DNA from: Kiritimatiellia bacterium
Lineage (GTDB): Bacteria; Verrucomicrobiota; Kiritimatiellia; UBA8416; JADHWI01
DNA: 33,673 bases
Assembly: GCA_030744755.1 (NCBI GenBank)
Contig: JASLPY010000060.1
Coordinates: 1 to 33,673, forward strand
Direction of reading: 5' to 3'
Shown: positions 25,873 to 32,363 of the stretch, piece by piece
Numbering within the stretch: the stretch's first letter is position 1
How the letters are laid out: each line of letters begins with the position of its first letter
The notes under the pieces: model-generated
Database searches by the model: none
The model's input: the letters and a program-made list of their open reading frames with translations, nothing else
What the model was told of the DNA's origin: nothing
Position numbers and translations under genes: made by a program

Positions 25873-25997
25873 CTGAATTCTAACGAATCCAGCTACTTGC
25901 ACCAACTCCCAGTAGCTGGATCCGTGAGGATTCAGATCTCCCCGTACCCGAATCCGCTTGGCCTTCGCAGCCTTGGCAACGGAGGGTTAGAACTCAG
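25873..25997 (-). repeat. Dispersed repeat unit (about 125 bp) with internal hairpin
   Basis: This is the same family as 19507-19603, in the opposite orientation. Two copies of the 24-bp core face each other (25873-25896 and 25912-25935, 21 of 24 positions paired) around a 15-base loop, followed by the CAAGCGGATTC-type segment. It sits between the PQQ and hydrolase genes. Confidence 0.75.
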
Positions 25998-26001
25998 ATG
26001 T

Positions 26002-26934
26002 TCAGTCAAGATGCCGAGCGAACCATTCGCGGGTCCGCTGCCACATCGTATCGGTCAGAGTGTGGCCCACGCCCGGCTCTATGGCGAAAGAGAAGTTGGC
26101 AGCCGCGTTCTGCCGGTCATAGACGGCGGCGATTCGTTCGACACCGGCTTTCGCCTCCTCGATCGGACTGCCGTCGTCTGTCTCTCCAAGGTTAAGTAGC
26201 AGCGGCCTCGGGGCAATCAAAGCGGCAATATCCGGCGTGTCTCCGTACTGCTGCCACCCGGGGATAAAATTAGGAAAGCAATGCAGCAGGTGATGCTTGT
26301 GGATGGCCTCGTATGTCGGCAGACAGCAGTTGCCGACCAGGCACTTCAACCGTGGCTCGAAGGGCCCGACCAGCCAGGTATGCGTCGAGCCCATGGAATG
26401 CCCGTAACAGCCTATTGCATCCGAACGCACCTCGGGACGCTCGAACAGGAAATCGACGGCACGTCTCATATCCAGGATGTTCTTCCAGGCCAGGCATTGG
26501 CCCCGCACTACGTACTGCAGGAAGGCAAAGCGCTCGTACTGCATCCCGGACAGCTTCCCGATAGGATCGCGGCGGCTTTCGAAGCAAAGCGCATCGGGGC
26601 AAAGCACCACATAGCCTTCCCTGGCCAAAGCGACTCCCGTGTGATGCATCGGGTCGCCGGCAAGCCCAGCGGGTTCGCTCTTGCCAAAGTCGTATTCCCC
26701 GTTGTGCTGGTGCCAGACGGCAACCGCCGGTGCGGGACTTTCGGCGTCAACACCGTCGGGGATCAGCAGAAGCGCCGGAACGCGGTCCCCGGGCTCCACC
26801 TCGTAGGTCACGGATTCAATACGAAAGCCATCCTGCCCGGTGACCTCCGCGCACCGCGGCTCCAACGGGCATGGCTCCGGCCACGCGCCTCCAAGGCAAT
26901 CCCGAAGTCTCGTTCTTAGTTCCTCTGGCGTCAT
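26002..26934 (-). CDS. Cytoplasmic alpha/beta hydrolase (dienelactone hydrolase / acetyl-esterase-like)
   Basis: This 310-residue protein starts at the ATG at 26934, preceded by AAGGA; a TTG further upstream (26988) is in frame but less likely. No signal peptide is visible. The alpha/beta-hydrolase core is complete: nucleophile elbow GHSMGS with Ser180, acid in GETDDGSP (Asp253 or Asp254) and His291 in GVGHTLTD. The ALLLIPDG and AVAVWHQHNG segments fit the oxyanion strand. An insertion before the elbow (RRDPIGKLSGMQYERFAF) resembles those in large esterases of this clan that remove acetyl groups or cleave small esters. The substrate cannot be read. A link to deacetylation of imported sugars is possible but only inferred from the neighbourhood. 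Confidence 0.85.
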   Translation of the reverse strand: MTPEELRTRLRDCLGGAWPEPCPLEPRCAEVTGQDGFRIESVTYEVEPGDRVPALLLIPDGVDAESPAPAVAVWHQHNGEYDFGKSEPAGLAGDPMHHTGVALAREGYVVLCPDALCFESRRDPIGKLSGMQYERFAFLQYVVRGQCLAWKNILDMRRAVDFLFERPEVRSDAIGCYGHSMGSTHTWLVGPFEPRLKCLVGNCCLPTYEAIHKHHLLHCFPNFIPGWQQYGDTPDIAALIAPRPLLLNLGETDDGSPIEEAKAGVERIAAVYDRQNAAANFSFAIEPGVGHTLTDTMWQRTREWFARHLD

Positions 26935-27362
26935 GTATTCCTTGAGCTCAGCTTGCGAGGCGGCAAGTCCTTTGTTGCGAGGCGACAAAATCTACCGGGA
27001 AAGATTAGAGTACCGCATACTCGGTGTGAAGCAGTTTCTTGTTTCCTGCTCTTTGCCGGTCTGAACTGAACTTCCGTAGAGGATCAGGTGTAAGCCAATA
27101 TTCTTGTACGAGTACCCGACATAGTTCCCCAGGATGAAGAGTACCACGCAGACACGAACCCCGGAGGCAGCCGAATTCCAGACAAACATACTTCAGACCT
27201 GCCAGAGGAGGAGTCCATCGCATTCAGTAAGTCGGGATGTGCCCCACGGTCGCCAATGCTCCTACCAACAAGTGGGCATAGGGAAGATCTGACACTTGCC
27301 ACTGTTAAACACCGCCCATCGCTTACTCAAGGGCAATGATCCGCTGACCCTGATCCTGTTGC

Positions 27363-27404
27363 TTGGCAATACAGGATTCGAACCTATGACTTCTACCGTG
27401 TGAA
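27363..27404 (-). pseudogene. 3' half of tRNA-Val (anticodon CAC), 5' half missing
   Basis: On the minus strand the sequence from 27404 down to 27363 gives an anticodon loop TTCACAC (anticodon CAC at 27402-27400), a 3' anticodon strand GGTAG, a 5-base variable loop AAGTC, a complete 17-base T arm (ATAGGTTCGAATCCTGT, five pairs), a 3' acceptor strand ATTGCCA and discriminator A. The 5' anticodon strand (CCGAC) does not pair properly with GGTAG. Upstream there is no D arm and no TGGCAAT acceptor strand. It is therefore a truncated tRNA copy, as left by integrases that use tRNA 3' ends as attachment sites. Confidence 0.65.
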
Positions 27405-27428
27405 GTCGGGCAACCGTTTCCTCTGCAC

Positions 27429-27551
27429 GCAACCTGTTGCGTTGCATTTGGTTACATAACCACGAGAAAGCTACTTACCCCATCTTATGGAGCCGGGCGC
27501 TTGTCCTACGAAGCCGCCGTCTCCACAAGAGGTTGCAACGCAACAGGTTGC
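27429..27551. repeat. Perfect 18-bp inverted repeat, 87-base spacer
   Basis: GCAACCTGTTGCGTTGCA (27429-27446) is the exact reverse complement of 27534-27551. Each arm contains a smaller palindrome (GCAAC-CT-GTTGC). Further pairs (GGGCAACC at 27408-27415 and GGTTGCCC at 27546-27553) make alternative foldings possible. It abuts the tRNA fragment on the side of its missing 5' half. Confidence 0.65.
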
Positions 27552-27761
27552 CCGTCTCAAAGAGAAAAGCGCAAAATGGGTCACATCGGTAAAAGCTCCA
27601 TGTGGCGTGACCTTGAAATTCCTCCGCTATCTCCCTAGTATTCGTGCATACGCATGCTTATTGGTTACCTTGAGGCAGGGCGGATGATGAGTGTAAAAGC
27701 AGATTTCCGGTACGTTCTCCTGGTGAGGGACACCGCCGGGCTGGTACGAAGAACAAGACAG

Positions 27762-29990
27762 ATGCGATACATATTGATGATTGGGCTGATGTTGACGGGA
27801 TTCAGCGCCGCGGCCAAAGAGCCATTGTTCACCGGTCGGCGTCTTCTGCCTGCTTATGAACCCGACGCCTACGGTCCGCTTGTCTTTCCCGAGCAAGTGA
27901 CCGCCTTTCTCGACCATGAACTGGACTATATCCTGCGGCGTCAGAACAAGGATGGATCGTGGGACAGTGCGCAACCACAGGGGAACGGGCGCACCACCAT
28001 GCAGGCCGGCGGCACGGTCGACAAAATCACCCTGACCTCAATGTGCGGGTATTCGCTGCGGCATTATCCCGAACACGGCGCGGATCGTGTCGATGATGCC
28101 GTGTCCAGGGCACTGCAGTTTGTCGCCACGCAGGTCCAGGCCGGAAAACTGCGCACCCAGGTTCAGGACGCGCCATGGCGTTACACCTACGCCCTTCGGT
28201 TCCTGGTGCATGAGTATCCGTTCGTCAAAGACCCAGAGATGAAAAAGAAGATCGTGATAACCGCCGCCTACATCCTACCCAAACTCAAGGAGATGCAGTT
28301 CGTCACGAAGAGAACCAAACCGGCGGCCTGGACTGCCAGGAGCAAGGACGGGGCAGGAGGGTGGGGCTACCTGCTCAAGGTAAAAGGCAGCAATACCTTT
28401 GTGAGTGCGGATACGCTGCGCGTCCTGTTGAAAGCGAGGAAGCTGTGGCCTTCCCTCGGCATGGACGAACAGATGCTGTATCCATGCTTCTGGATGCTGA
28501 GCAACCTTCGCAAGAAACAGCCAAACAGTGACGTGGAGTCCTACCGTTACGATGCGGCCGGCAGCTTCTGGCGGGTAAGGGACATCCGGGCAGATGTAGG
28601 GCGCCTGGGTTCGGCCGAACTGGCCTGCCTGATGTATTCAGACACATTCAAGGTGAAGCCCGAAGAGAAAAGGACCCAAGCGCATCTTGAAAAGGCGCTG
28701 TGGGAATGGATGAAGCACAGGGGCATCCTGGACATAGTGAAGTTTCCCCAGGACCATGCTGACTATTCTCTCGCACCCTGGTGCTGGATGTACAGCTATC
28801 GTACTGCCCTCGAGGCCGCAGATTACCTGGCAATTAACGACAAGCTGAAAGAAAAAGTCCGGCGGATTTCCATGAACGCCTTCTTCAGGCACATGAAGTT
28901 CTACCACGAGCCGAAACTGGGGGAACAGGGCTGGATTATCGGGGGGGACTTGAACAAGGAACTCCATGATTCATGCCGGCTTCTGGACGGCCTGGCTACC
29001 ATGAAGCACCTTTATCAACCCCGGCTGAACATCTCCTCTCCGGAACTGCAGGATGTGATGAAGCTGTTCAACGCGACAGCTTACGGTGAAGCTTACAACC
29101 TTCTGTGTAGAAAGAAGATCACACAGCAAGTGACACAGATCACCGTTGCTGTGAAGAGCCGGTTCGACAGCAGGATGAAAGACATCCAGGGTATTCACGC
29201 GGAGTTCCCGGTTGACGGCATTCGTCATCTCGAACGGATGAAGAAACACTTTGCAGGGTATCCGGGATTATCCAGGGCGAACCAGCTAACTGCGCAGTGG
29301 CGAAAAGAGCTGCCGGACCTGCCATCGGAAGAGGTGATGGAATGGGTTGAGCTGGGACCATATCCCGGTACCGTGCCGGACGGATTGAGTGATGCGCATG
29401 CGTGGGGGAAGATCCTGACGCTCGGAAAACCAGACGGAACGAAGGAAGGTTCTGATCCGCTTGGATCTGTTGACCTGGAACGGGATTCGATCAGGGGAGA
29501 TTGGAGGACTGCCTCCGGCCAGCTTATCTCTCCTTCCAAGCCTTATGCCCGCATCCAGCTGCAGGAAGTGCCCCGTGGCAGCTATCGGTTGGAAACGGAT
29601 TTCACGCGGATCAAGGGAGACTGCATGGGCATCATGTTTCCGGTCGGCAACACTTCCGCTCTCCTAGTGGTAAGTGGCTGGAACGGGAAGGTCAGCGGGC
29701 TGGCGTTCATTGGCGGCAAAGACGCCGACCGCAACCAGACCACCCGGGACGGAACGCTCACCAATGGGGTCAAGCACACCTTGTTGCTGGATGTTCGCCC
29801 AAAGGAAAACGGAGGGGCGAAGATCAGCGTGGCCCTTGACGGCAGAGACTACCTTGAGTGGGAAGGCCCTCAGACCTCTTTGAAACCCGATCGCCAATGG
29901 GGATTGCGTCACACCGGGGCTATCGGGATCGGTTCATACAACGCGTCCATCGTGTTTCACAGCTGCCGGCTGGTCACCCTTGATGAATGA
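27762..29990 (+). CDS. Large secreted protein: alpha/alpha-toroid (squalene-cyclase-like) domain plus jellyroll
   Basis: This protein of about 742 residues starts at the ATG at 27762, chosen because a signal peptide (MRYILMIGLMLTGFSAAA) begins there; in-frame starts upstream (27654, 27687) lack a leader, and the binding site is weak. The first 450 residues are helical, with toroid features: YILRRQNKDGSWD, a QW-like repeat seen in squalene-hopene cyclase and prenyltransferase folds, then GGWGYL and GSFWRVRD. No DXDD cyclase motif was noticed. The last 160 residues form a beta jellyroll (GSYRLETDFTRIKGD, MFPVGNTSALLVVSGW, LLLDVRP, ISVALDGRDYLEW) of a type common in PVC secreted proteins and similar in shape to DUF1080/LamG modules. 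The role is unknown; carbohydrate binding or surface function is a guess. Confidence 0.82.
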   Translation: MRYILMIGLMLTGFSAAAKEPLFTGRRLLPAYEPDAYGPLVFPEQVTAFLDHELDYILRRQNKDGSWDSAQPQGNGRTTMQAGGTVDKITLTSMCGYSLRHYPEHGADRVDDAVSRALQFVATQVQAGKLRTQVQDAPWRYTYALRFLVHEYPFVKDPEMKKKIVITAAYILPKLKEMQFVTKRTKPAAWTARSKDGAGGWGYLLKVKGSNTFVSADTLRVLLKARKLWPSLGMDEQMLYPCFWMLSNLRKKQPNSDVESYRYDAAGSFWRVRDIRADVGRLGSAELACLMYSDTFKVKPEEKRTQAHLEKALWEWMKHRGILDIVKFPQDHADYSLAPWCWMYSYRTALEAADYLAINDKLKEKVRRISMNAFFRHMKFYHEPKLGEQGWIIGGDLNKELHDSCRLLDGLATMKHLYQPRLNISSPELQDVMKLFNATAYGEAYNLLCRKKITQQVTQITVAVKSRFDSRMKDIQGIHAEFPVDGIRHLERMKKHFAGYPGLSRANQLTAQWRKELPDLPSEEVMEWVELGPYPGTVPDGLSDAHAWGKILTLGKPDGTKEGSDPLGSVDLERDSIRGDWRTASGQLISPSKPYARIQLQEVPRGSYRLETDFTRIKGDCMGIMFPVGNTSALLVVSGWNGKVSGLAFIGGKDADRNQTTRDGTLTNGVKHTLLLDVRPKENGGAKISVALDGRDYLEWEGPQTSLKPDRQWGLRHTGAIGIGSYNASIVFHSCRLVTLDE

Positions 29991-30438
29991 ACTGCTGTGC
30001 CGTGCACCAGTTTACCACAAAGAAATCCCGCAGGAGCGGCTTGCGCGGCTTTTGCCGCCGCCCCGCTTTCGGGCACGTGACGGTGGCTGGGCGTGTTCTT
30101 AGGAGCATTTGGGACACTGGGGGCCTTCTGCATACCCTCGAAACCTGCCCTGCAGGCTCAATGCACACCCGTTGCACAGATTCTCAAATCTCTGTCAATC
30201 AGGGGAGTCACGGCTCAGATCTTTTCATCTGCTCGGGAGGCGTCCGGGCTATTCCGGCCTATTCCGGCTTCTCAACTTCGCTTTCGGATAGCACAACACT
30301 GCCAGCGTGATTTGATCGCGTGAGATTCTGTCTACCCCACAACGCAAGGCGTTAGGCGCTGCGCTCTGCGCGCAGCGCAAGAACGCTCCGATCGTGAACC
30401 GCTTGGTATTTCCTGCGGGTCTGATAGACTAGCCTGTT
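29991..30438. other. Intergenic region with hairpins
   Basis: These 448 bases have no supported gene. They contain a GCGGC-TTTT-GCCGC hairpin (30045-30058), a 10-bp tandem near-repeat (about 30244-30265, GGGCTATTCC GGCCTATTCC) and a perfect 9-bp stem with a 5-base loop (30356-30378, GCGCTGCGC / GCGCAGCGC). Any of these could end transcription of the preceding gene, but none has a T tail. Confidence 0.45.
30356..30378. repeat. GC-rich perfect hairpin
   Basis: Arms GCGCTGCGC (30356-30364) and GCGCAGCGC (30370-30378) pair perfectly around TCTGC. It lies about 60 bases upstream of the lyase remnant. The function is unknown. Confidence 0.5.
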
Positions 30439-30753
30439 GTGAAAGAGGGCGTGGAACAACGAAAAGTTGTGCTGCAAAGCTTGACAGTGACCCTCGTCAT
30501 GTTGATCGCGGCCGCGGGTACCACGGCGCGTGCGGAAGACGTCCTACCCGCCTTCCCCGGGGCAGAGGGATTCGGGGCGACGATCGAGACAAAGATGGGG
30601 AATGACAACGATCGGGACAATGATCAGGATAAAGATGAATTTTCGGACCAATGCTTCCAGGCCAGTCCAAGGCAACAACGGCAAATGTGCAAATGCGAGC
30701 TATTTCCTCTGCTCGCAACATTCTGCGTCCCAAGCTGTTACAGGGCGGGTTAA
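30439..30753 (+). pseudogene. Remnant of a secreted pectate-lyase-like gene (N-terminus only)
   Basis: A GTG-started frame encodes a signal peptide (SLTVTLVMLIAAAGTTARA) followed by LPAFPGAEGFGA (residues 36-47). This is the characteristic start of the mature domain in bacterial pectate-lyase-like polysaccharide lyases (usually followed by a Gly-rich GGRGG segment). Here homology stops at that point, near base 30580. What follows is an acidic low-complexity run (NDNDRDNDQDKDE) and then an unrelated Cys-containing tail, ending after 104 residues instead of the usual 400 or more. The catalytic beta-helix is absent, so it is scored as a decayed gene. It may have been cut by insertion of repeat DNA or by a deletion. 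Confidence 0.6.
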
Positions 30754-31130
30754 TTAGCCTTTGCCCCTGCGAAACTGGAGCATTGGAGTAGTGGAGTGCT
30801 GGATCTTGAGAGATTAGAGTCCACGTTCCCTTTCCGACAATACTCCACAACTCCATTACTCCACACCTGTTACGCTTACCCACCGTACAGCGCATAGGCC
30901 CATTGGACATGGGCTCCGTCAAGGGCCACTGCGGTACAAATGCTCAAATGCCCCTTCCCCTTTAACAGATGAAGCTATAAGATCCAGAAGGAGACCAAAG
31001 GAGTGCGGATATACAGCAACATCGGAGAGTCTTTAGGGGAAACATCCTCGAATTCAATGTGGTGATCTGTAACGGCCGAAGAGCAATTCCCTGACAAACT
31101 GGGCACCGGGACGACCTACAGAACATAACC
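30754..31130. other. Intergenic region with long inverted repeat
   Basis: Apart from the inverted repeat at 30777-30862, this 377-base stretch shows no gene. Frames across it are low-complexity. The upstream region of the 31131 gene has no obvious binding site or promoter. Confidence 0.45.
30777..30862. repeat. Imperfect inverted repeat with GGAGT-rich arms
   Basis: Bases 30777-30797 and 30842-30862 are reverse complements at 18 of 21 positions, separated by 44 bases. The left arm is built of degenerate TGGAGTAGTGGAGT units. The architecture (simple-sequence arms, 44-base spacer) matches that at 6716-6819, though the arm sequence differs. Confidence 0.65.
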
Positions 31131-31688
31131 ATGAAGCATTGCGGCATATTCTTCATCTTGGTAGTGGTGGCGGTATGGCTTCAGATGCCGCCTCTCTCTG
31201 CGCGTGCCGAAAGTGACGATTGGGTAAGCGAATATACCCGAACGAGCATTGCCGAAACCATTAAACGAAACACAGACGGTGACATTACAGAGCGCAATGT
31301 CGTGACGGACACCAAGGTGCTGGTACGTCAGAAAGTCACGGAAGTCCGCCAGATCGATACCAACGGGATCGAGCACGTGGTCAGTCGAAGAACCGATATT
31401 TACGACAGCCTTGCCCCGCGTGTCCTCCCGATTGAAACCACAATCGAGAAACAACTTGAGGCAGGGAACGAGTCTCTTGTAGTGACTGCCGTTACCACCA
31501 TCGTCACAATGGGATCCACTCAGACAACAACATACGAGAAACGAGACCCGGAACAGGAAAGACTGGTCATCATTAAACGTGTCACGAAGAAGATCGACGA
31601 CCTTGGCCAGCAAATCCTCAGCATTGAAACACCGGACCAGTTCGGCAACCTTGTCGTTACCCAGACAACCACGCTCTCAACGCTGTAA
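31131..31688 (+). CDS. Secreted protein of unknown function
   Basis: This 185-residue protein has a clear signal peptide (CGIFFILVVVAVWLQMPPLSARA). The mature part is rich in Thr, Val, Glu and Ile, with alternating polar and hydrophobic residues (DITERNVVTDTKVLVRQKV, LVVTAVTTIVTMGSTQTTTYEKR, NLVVTQTTTLSTL), which suggests an extended beta-sheet protein. Two imperfect internal repeats can be read around RQKVTEVRQIDTNGIEHVV and IKRVTKKIDDLGQQILSIE, each a 'V-T/K-V/I-D-x-G' unit. No Cys occurs after the leader and no catalytic motif is visible. No family is recognised. The ATG lacks a strong binding site, but the signal peptide makes the frame credible. Confidence 0.7.
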   Translation: MKHCGIFFILVVVAVWLQMPPLSARAESDDWVSEYTRTSIAETIKRNTDGDITERNVVTDTKVLVRQKVTEVRQIDTNGIEHVVSRRTDIYDSLAPRVLPIETTIEKQLEAGNESLVVTAVTTIVTMGSTQTTTYEKRDPEQERLVIIKRVTKKIDDLGQQILSIETPDQFGNLVVTQTTTLSTL

Positions 31689-31745
31689 ACCGTTTGACCA
31701 CCGCCTTGCTTCTTAAGGACCCCGGATCACCCTGCATTTGTTCTG

Positions 31746-32210
31746 TCAGGCTTCAGGGCTGTACTCAACATAGCCGTGTTCGACAAAGCCAGATATGAGT
31801 TTCTTCTTAGAATCCAGAAGGAATATGTCTTCGCCAGTGCAAATGAGTTTGAATCCTCCGAACAATGAAGATTTGTAACCCAGGATCTCCTCACGCCTCA
31901 AGACGACTATTCTGTGCTTTTCCTTAAGCTTGCCGAAACCCTTGATATCTCTGAGTTGATCGGGAAGCTCAGCGCACGTAATAGCCGGATACGGAAAGTT
32001 GATCTTGCTTGCGGAACTGAACAGGGAGACGAATAGCGCACCGAGCAAACCAAATAGAGCCATCGCCGTGCCTGCGGATTGCGTAGTAACGCTTTTTGCG
32101 ACCAGGAACAGGTCATCCTGTAGCAATACTACAGGGCCGGAAAACGTAGCGTTCTTGGTGATCCCATCCTTCTCAAATCTGAACCTCTTAGCTATTCTCT
32201 TGTGTTGCAT
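31746..32210 (-). CDS. Small membrane-anchored protein of unknown function
   Basis: This 154-residue protein has a good binding site (AAGGAGA, about 8 bases before the ATG at 32210). It has one clear hydrophobic segment (GTAMALFGLLGALFVSLFS, about residues 47-65). The flanks are beta-like: before it, FRFEKDGITKNATFSGPVVLLQDDLFLVAKS; after it, HRIVVLRREEILGYKSSLFGGFKLI and EDIFLLDSKKKLI. The pattern resembles a PH-like or similar small beta domain split by a membrane hairpin, but this is only an impression. There is no signal peptide. It is 153 bases downstream of the metallopeptidase gene on the same strand and could be in its operon. Confidence 0.65.
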   Translation of the reverse strand: MQHKRIAKRFRFEKDGITKNATFSGPVVLLQDDLFLVAKSVTTQSAGTAMALFGLLGALFVSLFSSASKINFPYPAITCAELPDQLRDIKGFGKLKEKHRIVVLRREEILGYKSSLFGGFKLICTGEDIFLLDSKKKLISGFVEHGYVEYSPEA

Positions 32211-32363
32211 GGCAATGTCTCCTTCGCAGCAAGGTTAATGCACTTTCCTTTGGCGACTCGATGGTCCGTAATTCTAACGGCATCCTTAACAATTAGGTTC
32301 ATACGCCACGGCCACGGCACAATATGGCAGCGGTTCGACCCGCTCACATGTGTTGGTGCCACG

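Larger units (their letters stand above)
26935..27761. other. Gene-poor region with tRNA fragment and inverted repeats
   Basis: This gap of about 830 bases has no convincing protein gene. It contains the 3' half of a tRNA-Val (27363-27404), an 18-bp perfect inverted repeat (27429-27446 / 27534-27551) and several short frames. A hydrophobic 65-residue frame (minus, 26992-27189) was considered and not adopted. The region may be a remnant of an integrated element. Confidence 0.5.

Noticed and set aside
26992..27189. Minus-strand 65-residue hydrophobic frame (start MFVWNSAASG)
   Set aside because: It has one hydrophobic segment and a marginal AGGT site, but no recognisable family, and a second frame of similar length overlaps it. 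It is too weak to call a gene.
27363..27475. Possible complete tRNA with an unusual 5' half
   Set aside because: No D arm or matching 5' acceptor strand (TGGCAAT) could be found within normal distance upstream, so only the 3' half is supported.
27487..27687. Plus-strand 66-residue frame ending before the toroid gene
   Set aside because: It runs through one arm of the inverted repeat and has no binding site, leader or known motif. Most likely non-coding.
30030..30070. GC-rich hairpins after the toroid gene as an intrinsic terminator
   Set aside because: The stems are real but no T run follows, so a terminator call is not justified.
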